Positions 42,537-51,295 are shown, numbered from the stretch's first letter. The stretch: DNA of 64,000 nucleotides from JAWPMT01 sp965227935 (GCA_965227935.1 CBDDGS010000055.1:558001-622000), one strand, 5' to 3'. Numbers and translations are program-made. Notes: generated from the sequence alone by a model not told the origin.

Positions 42537-43468
42537 TTCTGTACTTTTCGGAAGTCGCTGATCTTCCCAAGGTCAATTTCCGTGGCTCCATGTAGGGCCT
42601 CAAACATGGGCAGGAAGTCCACATCAAATACCACTTCATCGTGTTTGTAGGAGTGCACCTGGTGAACGTATTGGTTGAACGTATCGTCGTAGCCCTTCAC
42701 GATGATGACAAATTCGGCATCTTCTCGCGATAGATCAAGCACGTGCTTCCCTTTGAGGGGGCTATCCTCGTCTATTGGATGGACGATGGTCCATGGGAGT
42801 GGAAATAGGTTGATGAAGTCGATCTCAAGAGGTAGCTGCAGATAACGGCGCTTTTCCACCCCATCCTCGATCCTGATATATGAATACATGACCCTCGCGG
42901 ACATCTCGATGAGGTTATTGCGACGCATATTGGCGATCCGGAACTTCAGACCGGTGATGCCCCGGTACGGTGACACGATGGCATTTTCGCTAAACAGGAT
43001 CTTGGCCTTGGCCTTGGAGAAGCGCCCATAAAGAATTCCCGTCGCCAGCGCAAAGCCCATCAATCCTACCAAAGCTTCGATCGCTGCCACAAAACTCGTA
43101 AGGCTTCCCGTGGGACTGATGTGGCCGAAACCGACCGTGGTCAGGGTCTGGGTAGAAAAGTAAAAGCAGTGCACGAACTCCAGCCACCATGAGTCGTGCG
43201 GCAAACCAGACAGGTATTCCACGCCAATGGCAAAGTAGAGAATAGCAAAAAACAGGTTGAGCAGAAAATACGAGACCAGGATGCAGAGCAAAAACATCGG
43301 CCACGACATGTTGATCACCCAGTGATAGCCGCTGAAGCCATTGAGGCCTATGCCCCGACGTCGGATGTTGAATGAGCCGTCTTTATTGATCAGTCGGTCC
43401 GACTGACGGAAGCTCCTCGAGCCAAAGCCGATCTCCTTTAGTTGATCGATGATCCTGTTTTGAGCCAT
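42533..43468 (-). CDS. Inward-rectifier potassium channel (KirBac type)
   Basis: The 311-residue protein has two membrane helices (about 56-81 and 122-147) flanking a pore loop with the potassium selectivity filter TTVGFG (residues 110-115), followed by the immunoglobulin-like cytoplasmic Kir domain (about 150-300; ENAIVSPYRGITGLKFRIAN, ELPLEIDF-like QLPLEIDFINLFPLPWTIVH). This is the complete KirBac arrangement. It is downstream of the LytTR regulator gene on the same strand (64 bp gap) and convergent with the LytS/LytTR pair. Two regulator systems thus border one channel. Confidence 0.94.
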   Translation of the reverse strand: MAQNRIIDQLKEIGFGSRSFRQSDRLINKDGSFNIRRRGIGLNGFSGYHWVINMSWPMFLLCILVSYFLLNLFFAILYFAIGVEYLSGLPHDSWWLEFVHCFYFSTQTLTTVGFGHISPTGSLTSFVAAIEALVGLMGFALATGILYGRFSKAKAKILFSENAIVSPYRGITGLKFRIANMRRNNLIEMSARVMYSYIRIEDGVEKRRYLQLPLEIDFINLFPLPWTIVHPIDEDSPLKGKHVLDLSREDAEFVIIVKGYDDTFNQYVHQVHSYKHDEVVFDVDFLPMFEALHGATEIDLGKISDFRKVQN

Positions 43469-43532
43469 TTGCTTTCTCTAAACCCGGCACAAAGAAAAAA
43501 GAAAAAAAGAGCTACCGACAAACCGGCGTCTA

Positions 43533-44294
43533 TCACGCCCCGCCAAACCACTCTTTGAACTGGCCGACACGCTCCCGACTAACGATGATCTCTTTGTCAA
43601 AGGCAATCGATGGCGTCACCTTCAAGCGGCTATTGGAGTAGACCAGGACATCTTTGATGGCATCGATATGGATGATGAACGTACGATTGGGCCGGAAGAA
43701 CTCAGCAGGGTTTAGCAGTTCCTCGAGCTGCTCGAGTTTATAGTCCACCACAAATTTCCGGTTCTCCTTTGTGACAAGGTACGCCGTGCGGCCATCCGCG
43801 TAGAAAAGTGCGATATCACCGACCACCACGGAGTGAATGTGCTCCCCCAGCTTCACCATGAAGCGATTCTTAAACTTCCTTTTGTTGATGTCCTCGGTGA
43901 TCTTGTTGACCGTATCGCTTGTGGTTTTGAAAGATCGCTTCAGTTCCTTTAGCTTGTTCAGGGCATTGGACAGATCCAGAAAGGTCACCGGCTTCAACAG
44001 ATAATCAATACTATTGAGTTTGAAGGCGTCGATCGCATACTCGTCATAGGCGGTCGTGAAGATCACAGGAATGTTGACTTGCACCTGCTGGAAGATCCCG
44101 AAGCTCAAGCCATCTGTTAGCTGGATATCTGAAATGATGAGGTCTACCTGATCCTTGTTCTCCTGAAGCCACGACACGGAAGCTTCGACGGATCCCAGAA
44201 TATTGAGTATCTCAAAGGACTCATCATACTTCTTGATGTAGCGCTCGATCTTCTCAGCTGCCGGTAATTCGTCTTCGATTATCAGTACTTTCAT
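43533..44294 (-). CDS. LytTR-family response regulator (operon with kinase, pseudokinase and Kir)
   Basis: The 253-residue protein has a receiver domain (D8/D56 acidic pocket; IISDIQLTDG with D56 as acceptor) and a C-terminal LytTR domain (about 140-245; FMVKLGEHIHSVVVGDIALF, FFRPNRTFIIH). It is 24 bp downstream of the degenerate LytS gene and 64 bp upstream of the Kir gene. The intact kinase of the same operon is the most likely phosphodonor. Confidence 0.92.
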   Translation of the reverse strand: MKVLIIEDELPAAEKIERYIKKYDESFEILNILGSVEASVSWLQENKDQVDLIISDIQLTDGLSFGIFQQVQVNIPVIFTTAYDEYAIDAFKLNSIDYLLKPVTFLDLSNALNKLKELKRSFKTTSDTVNKITEDINKRKFKNRFMVKLGEHIHSVVVGDIALFYADGRTAYLVTKENRKFVVDYKLEQLEELLNPAEFFRPNRTFIIHIDAIKDVLVYSNSRLKVTPSIAFDKEIIVSRERVGQFKEWFGGA

Positions 44295-44318
44295 GTAGTC
44301 AAGAGTCGAGTTAGGTGA

Positions 44319-45341
44319 TCAGGCATCGAGTTTTGCCGACATTAAAATGGGTATCTTGATCAATACAGCTCCCGCGTCATTGGCTACTTCAATATCGCGT
44401 TCAGTGTAAAATTTATAGGCCCTGCGAATATCCTCCAATTCCAAAACTGGTGGGTCAAGTTTCTCCTTTCTATCTGAGAATACCAAAATATGATTATCCC
44501 CTAGCTCCATATCCACCTCCAGGGACTGCATCGTCGCGTAGATAGAGGAACGCACCAGCCACTCAATAACCGTCAGGAAAGTCCCGGGAACGCATAGCAT
44601 GTCCTCAAAGTCCTCAGACTTGAAATCAACATCTATCCCCTGGTACCAAAACAGATTGAGCAGGTGCTGCACCCCCGCCACTTCTTCAGAGACAGATACC
44701 AACTCGGAACTGCTGCTTCCAAGAATATAGCGGTACACGACCGACAATTCATCGATGAGTTCATCCGCAGAATCCACTTTTTGCTCGGTGATGACGATAA
44801 GTGACTCAAGGCTCTCCAGGAGCAGTGTAGGATTCATCTCCCGCTTGAAGTTGCGAAACTCAAACTCGAGACTTCGCTTACGACCCAATTCCTCATCCAC
44901 CTTCAGCTTGTTCTCCTTAAAAAGAAAAAGGTGGCTGAAATGCAGGGACAGATACAACAGCAACATGAACCCATAGATCCAATAAAAGACCATGAGTTCG
45001 GAGAAGGAGGCTGTGAAGCCTACATACTCCTTGTAGTAGTAGCTGACAACCACATAGACCACGGAGATCATCACCAGCATGGCCACCAAAAACTGCAAAA
45101 GCACTTGCTGATAAAAAGGGATCGTCTCGATGCGGCGATTGACGATGGTCATCAGGAAGCGCGATGCCTCCAGGACGAGATAGACAAGGAAGATGCTCAG
45201 GTAGAGTTCCAGGCTCGCAAAAAGCTCCTCCACCTGGCTTATCGAGTTGTTGATCAATAATATCAACAGGTAGATCACCGTGCCAATGAAGAGGGGGCCA
45301 ACCAGGCGAAAGAGAAAATTGTGAATAAACAGCTTCTTCAT
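44319..45341 (-). CDS. LytS-like pseudo-histidine kinase (missing His and ATPase motifs)
   Basis: The 340-residue protein has the membrane-helix layout of a LytS kinase (about 15-30, 45-65, 80-100, 115-140). In the phospho-acceptor region the expected PHFLFN is PTLLLE (NPTLLLESLE, T172 at the His position). At the N-box the expected ENAIKH is EWLVRS (residues 260-265), and no G-box GxGLxN is present. So neither phosphorylation nor ATP binding by the usual residues is possible. It is coded between the intact kinase (16 bp) and the regulator (24 bp), which argues that the gene is kept in frame for a purpose, such as a regulatory dimer partner. Confidence 0.82.
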   Translation of the reverse strand: MKKLFIHNFLFRLVGPLFIGTVIYLLILLINNSISQVEELFASLELYLSIFLVYLVLEASRFLMTIVNRRIETIPFYQQVLLQFLVAMLVMISVVYVVVSYYYKEYVGFTASFSELMVFYWIYGFMLLLYLSLHFSHLFLFKENKLKVDEELGRKRSLEFEFRNFKREMNPTLLLESLESLIVITEQKVDSADELIDELSVVYRYILGSSSSELVSVSEEVAGVQHLLNLFWYQGIDVDFKSEDFEDMLCVPGTFLTVIEWLVRSSIYATMQSLEVDMELGDNHILVFSDRKEKLDPPVLELEDIRRAYKFYTERDIEVANDAGAVLIKIPILMSAKLDA

Positions 45342-45357
45342 TCTTTCCCTCAGTTGC

Positions 45358-46377
45358 TTAAGAGCTGATGATTGGTAGCCAAATGGAAAAATCGTCCCGC
45401 TCGTCCATCACCCTGATACCTCGCTTATGCAGCAATTGATAGCGGCTGCGAATATTCTCCAATCCTATGCGGAAGGAGGTGGTCCGTTCGGGTGTCTTGG
45501 TCTTGTTGTTGCTGACGAGCAGCCCTCTCTGTCGCTCAGTCACCGCGATGTACAGCTTTTCTTCTGGGGAGATTATATTGTGCTTCACAGCATTCTCTAC
45601 CAGCAGCTGGACCGTCATGGGTGGCACTAGAGATTGCAGGGTGTCCTCCGATAAGTCAATATCGACCTGTACCTGATCCTGAAACCGCACGCTGAGCAGA
45701 TATTGGTACGCCTGAACAAACTCAAGTTCTTTGGCGAGAGGAATGACGGGTTGATCCCGGGATTCGAGCGTGTGCTTGTATGCGCTTGCCAGCTGACGGA
45801 TAAATCTTTCTGCCTTCCTCGTGTCCTTATACAGCAATGATGAGATGGTATTCAGGCAATTGAAAAGGAAATGTGGGCTCAGCTGGCTCCGCAGCGCTTC
45901 CAGCTGTAGACTGAGCTGCCGCCGCTGGTTTTCGATGTACTGGAGTTGAGTTTGCGAGAAGTGGTAGTAAGAATAGACCGCGAAGTACAGCACGTTGTAC
46001 ACCAGGCCAGTAATACATAAGATGATCAGAAGCTTGATTGTCAGCTCCGAGTCCGACATCACCACGTAGTGAAAGGGGAAAGCGACAAGAAGTATAAGGA
46101 CTATCCACGAAGTGATCACCCCAAGCAGCATCCTGGTGGAAATGCTCCTACGCCAGGGAAAAAGGCCATTCAATCTTTTCGAGACCTGCCAAAGCGCCAA
46201 CGCAATGCCAATGCCTACAGCACCACTCAGCAGGGCCGTCCGTGTGGAGAGGACAGGCAGGCTGTCTTCACTAAAACCCAAATAACCATAAAGGAGCACT
46301 CCGGTGACTGCTCCGATGACCAACGCGGCAAGAAAGTCTTTCAAGGTATCGGTAAGGTGAAGGTTTGGCCATCCCAT
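45358..46377 (-). CDS. LytS-type histidine kinase (intact)
   Basis: The 339-residue protein has about four membrane helices (12-34, 46-66, 85-105, 115-138), the intact phospho-acceptor motif LSPHFLFNCLN (H169), N-box LVENAVKH (N262) and the late RIGLENI box. It is 16 bp upstream of the pseudokinase gene and 38 bp downstream of the SDHY-repeat gene, all on one strand. It probably phosphorylates the LytTR regulator downstream. Confidence 0.9.
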   Translation of the reverse strand: MGWPNLHLTDTLKDFLAALVIGAVTGVLLYGYLGFSEDSLPVLSTRTALLSGAVGIGIALALWQVSKRLNGLFPWRRSISTRMLLGVITSWIVLILLVAFPFHYVVMSDSELTIKLLIILCITGLVYNVLYFAVYSYYHFSQTQLQYIENQRRQLSLQLEALRSQLSPHFLFNCLNTISSLLYKDTRKAERFIRQLASAYKHTLESRDQPVIPLAKELEFVQAYQYLLSVRFQDQVQVDIDLSEDTLQSLVPPMTVQLLVENAVKHNIISPEEKLYIAVTERQRGLLVSNNKTKTPERTTSFRIGLENIRSRYQLLHKRGIRVMDERDDFSIWLPIISS

Positions 46378-46415
46378 GCACCAATCTACATAGAATGGCC
46401 AGATTTTCTATCAAA

Positions 46416-47924
46416 TCAGTCGAGCGCCTTCATGGCCCGACCATAGTAGGTGTCAGAGTTGATACTCTTGGCTGCTGACCGGTAGGCCTCCCGCAGGCTG
46501 CTGTTGCCACTTTCGTTGACATACTCAGACAGTGCCACGAGTGCTTCAGACATGTAGTAGTCTGAGTTGATATCACCTGTAGATTCCAGAAGTGCCAGCA
46601 CGACCTTGTCGTTGAGAGAAGACTTTCTGGAGGCGGTGATGATGATCTGCGACGCGTAGTGATCACTGTTCACTTCGCCAATGGCGTCTACCAGCGACTC
46701 CAATACCTGACCCTCCAGTCGCTGCTCTACCATAATCTTGGTCAGCAGCTGATGGGCATAGTGGTCGGATTGTACATCGTCCTCGATATTTTCGATCATC
46801 TTCTCCAGCGCTTCGCTACTCAATTCATTCTCCAGCAGCTCACGGAATAGCTCCGTCTTGTAGTGATCGGAGTTGATCTCTCCTGCGGCCTCGATGATCT
46901 CCCAGTAGCTATCCTTGGAGATATTGTGAGCACGCAGTGCCTCGCGATACAATTCTGACAGATAGTGATCGGAGTTGATGGCGCGGGCAGCTCTGATCAG
47001 CTCACTGATCAGCTCATCATTCATATCACGCTCTTTCAATGCCTTTCGGAAGACTTCGGACATGTAGTGATCAGAGTTGATATCAGAAGCGGATTCCAGG
47101 ATCTTGCCCAGGTGCTCAGGGCGCAGACGATCGTTGGAGAGCGCACTCTTCAGTACCTCCGCACGGTAGTGATCGGAGTTTATTTCTTCTGTGGCCTCGA
47201 TATAGGCCTCGATGGACGCGTCGCTCTGAAGGAAGCGGCGTTCATTGCTTCGTAGGATCTCTGAGAGATAGTGATCGGAGTTGACTTCATCAGCAGCGCC
47301 ATCAATGATTACGGCAAGTTCTTCATCCGTCAACTCATCCTTCTCGAGTAGCAGCTTGATATAGTGACTCTTGAGATAGTCCCCACTGAGCTCTTCCACT
47401 TCGTCCATGACTGCTCGCGCTCCGCCCTGTCGATAAAATCTATTGACACGGGACTCGGCACCGATAGTAGTACTGCGCACGATATCGGGTAGCACGTCAG
47501 CCAACCACTCCCGACCTTCCGGCTCAAAGCCCACTTCCTCGCGACCAATAAAGAATTGCTTGTCAAGATTGCCTCGGCTATCGGCCTCAATCAGTACCCG
47601 GCGTCTGCTGCCAAAAGCCGCCTTGCTGATCTCAAAGTAGCCGTTGCGGGAGATGGATACGATGTCTGTATCGTCATCAGACAGCTCAAACTCGCCATCA
47701 AACTCAATGCGATACTCCTTCTGCCAGGAGGAGTACTTCACGGTGCTGACCCCATTCCGGGAACTGACAGTTACCTTGGTTTTGCCGTTGCTATCACTGT
47801 GTTGACTCACAGCCTTGACCCTATCCTGCGCGGAGAGGTCTGCTGGCAGCAGTATGACCAGTACTGCTGCCAGGATACCAAGTAGAATCGTCATGAGACG
47901 GAGTTTTTGACCTGTTGGGTTCAT
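46416..47924 (-). CDS. Exported/anchored protein with nine SDHY HEAT-like repeats
   Basis: The 502-residue protein (start at 47924) has an N-terminal hydrophobic segment (MTILLGILAAVLVILLPADL) acting as signal peptide or anchor. Residues about 35-165 form a beta-rich domain (FELSDDDTDIVSISRNGYFE, RREVLIEAD-like strands). From about residue 215 to the end there are nine repeats of about 36 residues, each containing INSDHY or a variant: VNSDHY, INSDHY (x4), VQSDHY, VNSDHY, INSDYY and INSDTY, followed by two short helices. Such repeats resemble the SD-Y HEAT-like units fused to signalling proteins in Bacteroidota. It could be the upstream member of the kinase operon (38-bp gap). Confidence 0.8.
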   Translation of the reverse strand: MNPTGQKLRLMTILLGILAAVLVILLPADLSAQDRVKAVSQHSDSNGKTKVTVSSRNGVSTVKYSSWQKEYRIEFDGEFELSDDDTDIVSISRNGYFEISKAAFGSRRRVLIEADSRGNLDKQFFIGREEVGFEPEGREWLADVLPDIVRSTTIGAESRVNRFYRQGGARAVMDEVEELSGDYLKSHYIKLLLEKDELTDEELAVIIDGAADEVNSDHYLSEILRSNERRFLQSDASIEAYIEATEEINSDHYRAEVLKSALSNDRLRPEHLGKILESASDINSDHYMSEVFRKALKERDMNDELISELIRAARAINSDHYLSELYREALRAHNISKDSYWEIIEAAGEINSDHYKTELFRELLENELSSEALEKMIENIEDDVQSDHYAHQLLTKIMVEQRLEGQVLESLVDAIGEVNSDHYASQIIITASRKSSLNDKVVLALLESTGDINSDYYMSEALVALSEYVNESGNSSLREAYRSAAKSINSDTYYGRAMKALD

Positions 47925-48047
47925 AACCGTATGTGTTTTGAGTTCTATCACGATACAATGATCGTCTGTATCCCTCAAGGCTGAAACCAACTTGTAACGA
48001 GTTGTTGGAAAATGGTACCGAATTGCAGAATCGGTGAATTCAGTGCC

Positions 48048-48464
48048 TCAATCGCCGTAGACGGTCAATACAAGGCGCCTGGAGCCGCCGTGGTCCCGAT
48101 GTTCGCACAGATAAATGCCCTGCCAGGTACCCAAATTGGGCCGACCGCCACTGATCGGGAAGGAAACGGACGAGCCCAGGAGCGAGGCTTTGATGTGTGC
48201 CGGCATATCGTCAGGTCCTTCGTACGTGTGAATGTAGTAGGGCGCATTTTCCGGTACCATTTTATTGAAATGACTTTCGAAATCGGTGCGGACGCTCGGA
48301 TCGGCATTCTCATTGATGGTGAGGGAGGCGGACGTATGCTGGATAAACAGCTGACCAATACCCTTATCTATCGTGCTGCCGCGGAGTACCTCCTCCACAT
48401 AGTGCGTGATCAGGTGGAACCCTCGAGGGTGTGCCGGTAGTGAGAACTGCTTTTGGAAAACCAT
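48048..48464 (-). CDS. YjbQ family (UPF0047) protein
   Basis: The 138-residue protein is a small single-domain enzyme of the YjbQ family (secondary thiamine-phosphate synthase activity reported for the E. coli homologue). Characteristic are FIQHTSASLTINENADPSV, the histidine-rich middle and the C-terminal GTWQGIYLCEHRDHGGSRR. Family length is about 135-140, so it is complete. It is upstream of the SDHY-repeat gene by 123 bp on the same strand. Confidence 0.9.
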   Translation of the reverse strand: MVFQKQFSLPAHPRGFHLITHYVEEVLRGSTIDKGIGQLFIQHTSASLTINENADPSVRTDFESHFNKMVPENAPYYIHTYEGPDDMPAHIKASLLGSSVSFPISGGRPNLGTWQGIYLCEHRDHGGSRRLVLTVYGD

Positions 48465-48673
48465 GGCTACAAGTTAAAGAAGGATGAATGCAGAATAGCT
48501 AGGGAGAGAACGGTTGTGCTTTCACCTCTTGCTGTTCGTCCCGCTCTCCCTTGTATCTCAGCCCCGCTGCCCGCCGCATTGCCGGGGGCCTGGCTAGTCC
48601 GACCCTGCCGGCAGCCAAGCTGGATGCCAGTACGATCGGGTCTATGGGGAAAGAGAGGTGGCTTCGTTGCAGG

Positions 48674-48714
48674 GCGCCGTCACTCAGAGCACAGCGTGGA
48701 GTCTCTGACGGCGC
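48674..48714. repeat. Inverted repeat GCGCCGTCA ... TGACGGCGC
   Basis: Arms 48674-48682 and 48706-48714 are perfect 9-bp complements with a 23-nt spacer, which itself can form an ACTC/GAGT extension. It may be a REP-like element or a terminator for yjbQ or the lipoprotein gene; no poly-T tract is next to it. Confidence 0.5.
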
Positions 48715-48803
48715 GAGTCACTATTATTCAACTTCAACCTTCCTTGCGGGTCTATTCTCAATATTGATCTCTCAAGTGAAAAAGTGGAGTGGCCTTCGAA
48801 AAT

Positions 48804-48841
48804 CCGAGAACTCGACTCAAAAACTCAGAATTCCAAACTCC
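48804..48841. repeat. Heptamer-type repeat next to a stop codon
   Basis: On the minus strand this reads as degenerate 7-bp units of the GARTTnn type (GGAGTTT, GGAATTC, TGAGTTT, TTGAGTC). It is immediately downstream of the stop codon of the 48843-50228 gene. The right arm of the repeat at 23638-23674 has the same kind of position, next to a stop codon at 23677. Confidence 0.6.
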
Positions 48842-48842
48842 A

Positions 48843-50228
48843 CTACTCTCCATCAATTCGCTCGTACGCACCGATATCGGGCAGAGAATCCCGAGGATGG
48901 CCCAGAATGTCATCGACAATCTCAGAGTCCGGTGCCCGATCCCGTGCAAAGGCCGTGGAGTCCAGGTTGTATTCAAAAAGGAACGGCCTGTCAAATCCCG
49001 GAAAATTGAACTCCTGAGAGACGTAGTTCCCCGGAATACTATCCGCACCCTTGATGATGTTGTTGTGCAGTAGCGTGTCGAACGGCGCACCTCCGTCATT
49101 ACTAAAGAACAGCACCTCATCCTCCGAACCCCATAATATGGAATTGCGGATCGTCACCGAGAGATCCTGCACCAGCGCCGGATCATCCGGGAAGTTGTCG
49201 AGGAAAGCGAAAGAGGGTTCGTCACGGATGAAGAAGTTGGGCTCGTTGGTCATGGAGCAATGATCAAAACGATAATCACCACCGACGAAGGCGCTCACCA
49301 CAAAACCTCCACAATTGTGGATAAGGGAATTGGAGACGGCGATGTCTGCAGTGAAAGCCTGAATGCCACTGCCCGACATGTGCCTGATAATGGAATGGTC
49401 CACGGAGATCTCCACGCGGCTGGAGGCGTCATTCACCCCGAAAGTGAAGAGGCCGTTGACGGCATTTTCGATGGTTGCATAGCTGATTTCATTGCCACGA
49501 CTGCCCGGGAAGAAGATGATTCCCCCCCATTGTCCGGGCGCTTCGATGAAATTGGGGTCAAATCGCGTATTCCGAAAGACCACGTGGTTGCCACTGTCTC
49601 CCTCGACGATTAGCTGCCCAAGCACTGCAATGGTCGCACCATTGTCGACATAGATTTGCGCACCCGGCTCCACCGTAAGTGAGCACAACGTATCCACAAG
49701 CAATATTTCCTGAATGACGTAAGGGCGCTCAGCGGTGAACGTCTGGTTACAGACTGCCACAGCATTGAGGTAAATGGCGTCCTGGCCCCAGGCAATGAGC
49801 TTCACATCCTGTGCATTGCCATTCCATTGCACTTCGATGGAGTCCTTCACAAGATAGGGGTTGCTTTCATCCTGCGGATCTATCGTTACGTCTACAAGCA
49901 CCAAGAGGCTGTCACCCCCGCGGATCAGTTCCCCTTCAATTTCGTCCTCCTCCTTGCCGTTGACGACCAGGCTATAATATGAGCTGCGACCAGAACCGAG
50001 ACCTATTCGGTCGATTCGCAGATCCTCTTTGTTGTCGTTGAAAATGCGCAACCGCTTCGTGATGCTCGTACGGTCAGTGAGCAGCGTGTCGAACATGATG
50101 GTATCCGTGCTGAACCTGAGAGACAGGTTGGGGGCAGTCGACACGTCATCATCTAGTGATGAGCACGAGATACCCACCCACAAGATGATAGGCAGAAGAT
50201 AGAAGGCGGACTTGACGGGTGTTGGCAC
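48843..50228 (-). CDS. Surface lipoprotein with predicted right-handed beta-helix
   Basis: The 461-residue protein has a lipoprotein signal (YLLPIILWVGISCSS). A beta-sandwich-like part (about 30-150) is followed by a beta-helix pattern: LTVEPGAQIYVDNGATIAVL, GQLIVEGDSGNHVVFRNTRF, WGGIIFFPGSRGNEISYATI and RVEISVDHSIIRHMSGSGIQ, typical of polymorphic right-handed helices. Its GTG start shares one base with the prfA stop (TAGTG), so it is translated from the prfA message. Function unknown; probably surface-exposed. Confidence 0.8.
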   Translation of the reverse strand: MPTPVKSAFYLLPIILWVGISCSSLDDDVSTAPNLSLRFSTDTIMFDTLLTDRTSITKRLRIFNDNKEDLRIDRIGLGSGRSSYYSLVVNGKEEDEIEGELIRGGDSLLVLVDVTIDPQDESNPYLVKDSIEVQWNGNAQDVKLIAWGQDAIYLNAVAVCNQTFTAERPYVIQEILLVDTLCSLTVEPGAQIYVDNGATIAVLGQLIVEGDSGNHVVFRNTRFDPNFIEAPGQWGGIIFFPGSRGNEISYATIENAVNGLFTFGVNDASSRVEISVDHSIIRHMSGSGIQAFTADIAVSNSLIHNCGGFVVSAFVGGDYRFDHCSMTNEPNFFIRDEPSFAFLDNFPDDPALVQDLSVTIRNSILWGSEDEVLFFSNDGGAPFDTLLHNNIIKGADSIPGNYVSQEFNFPGFDRPFLFEYNLDSTAFARDRAPDSEIVDDILGHPRDSLPDIGAYERIDGE

Positions 50229-51295
50229 TATTCTCCTTCTTTCAGCCTTTCAGCATTTTCTGCAATACGCAGTTGCTCCACAAAATCCTCCAGCTGACCG
50301 TTCATCACGTTGGGCAGATTGTACACGGTGTAGCCTATTCGGTGATCAGTAACTCGCCCTTGAGGGTAATTGTATGTGCGTATTTTGTCCGAGCGGTCGC
50401 CACTACCTACCATAGACTTGCGTGCGGAGCTGATTTCGTCATTGTGCTTTTTGAGCTCGATCTCGTAGATCCGGGATCTCAGCACTTTCAACGCTTTGTC
50501 ATAGTTGGCATGCTGCGAGCGGCCGTCCTGACACTCCACCACGATCCCCGTGGGATTGTGCGTTAGCCTGACCGCCGACTCCGTCTTATTGATGTGCTGG
50601 CCTCCTGCACCGGAGGCTCGAAAAGTGTCCTTTCGGATATCTCCCATGTTGAGCTGAACGTCTACTTCCTCCGCCTCAGGTAAAACGGCAACAGTAGCCG
50701 CGGAAGTATGTATCCGGCCCTGACTTTCAGTAGCAGGTACTCTTTGTACACGATGAGCCCCCGATTCAAACTTGAGCTTGCCATACACGTCTTCACCTTC
50801 CACAGATGCCACGATCTCCTTGAAGCCTCCAGAGGTGCCCTCGTTCAGGTTAATCACCGCTAGTTTCCAACCCTGTGTGGCAGCAAACTGCTCGTACATT
50901 CTGAAGAGGTCCCCCGCAAATATCGCCGCCTCGTCTCCACCTGTCCCGGCCCTGATCTCGAGAATGATGTTTTTGCTGTCATTGGGATCCTTGGGTATCA
51001 GCATGACTTTCAGCTGAGCCTCCAGCTCCTCCACCTCAGGCTCCAGTTCCTCGATCTCCATTTTCGCCATCTCACGAAACTCGGGATCCTTCTCCTCTGC
51101 CAATAGCTCCCGTGCTTTTTTGAGGTTGCTTGATGCCACCAGGTACCGGTCGTACTCCTTCACGATCTTCTCCAGATCCCGGTACTCCTTGTTGAGCTTT
51201 TGGTATTTGGCCATATCGGCCATTGCGTCCGGCTGAATGATCAGCTGACCCACTTCCTCAAAACGATGTTTTATCTCCTCGAGCTTATCGACCAT
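50228..51295 (-). CDS. prfA: Peptide chain release factor 1
   Basis: The 355-residue protein terminates translation at UAA and UAG. The specificity tripeptide PxT is PAT (187-189, VQRVPATE) and the catalytic GGQ is at 231-233 (SGAGGQHINK). The N-terminal coiled-coil region (about 1-100) is present. A possible -7 element TATTTTTG lies on the minus strand at 51325-51318. Stop overlaps the start of the lipoprotein gene by one base. Confidence 0.97.
   Translation of the reverse strand: MVDKLEEIKHRFEEVGQLIIQPDAMADMAKYQKLNKEYRDLEKIVKEYDRYLVASSNLKKARELLAEEKDPEFREMAKMEIEELEPEVEELEAQLKVMLIPKDPNDSKNIILEIRAGTGGDEAAIFAGDLFRMYEQFAATQGWKLAVINLNEGTSGGFKEIVASVEGEDVYGKLKFESGAHRVQRVPATESQGRIHTSAATVAVLPEAEEVDVQLNMGDIRKDTFRASGAGGQHINKTESAVRLTHNPTGIVVECQDGRSQHANYDKALKVLRSRIYEIELKKHNDEISSARKSMVGSGDRSDKIRTYNYPQGRVTDHRIGYTVYNLPNVMNGQLEDFVEQLRIAENAERLKEGE

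Larger units (their letters stand above)
48465..48842. other. 378-bp intergenic region with repeats
   Basis: No convincing gene is present between yjbQ and the beta-helix lipoprotein gene. It contains a perfect 9-bp inverted repeat (48674-48714) and, at its right end, the heptamer-type repeat at 48804-48841. The stretch 48550-48620 is GC-rich and might hold further degraded palindromes, but no clear structure was found. Confidence 0.5.

Noticed and set aside
46416..47924. SDHY repeats as TPR or CRISPR-like DNA repeat
   Set aside because: The repeat is at protein level with varying codons, so not a CRISPR array; the spacing of about 36 residues and the NSDHY core do not fit the TPR consensus.
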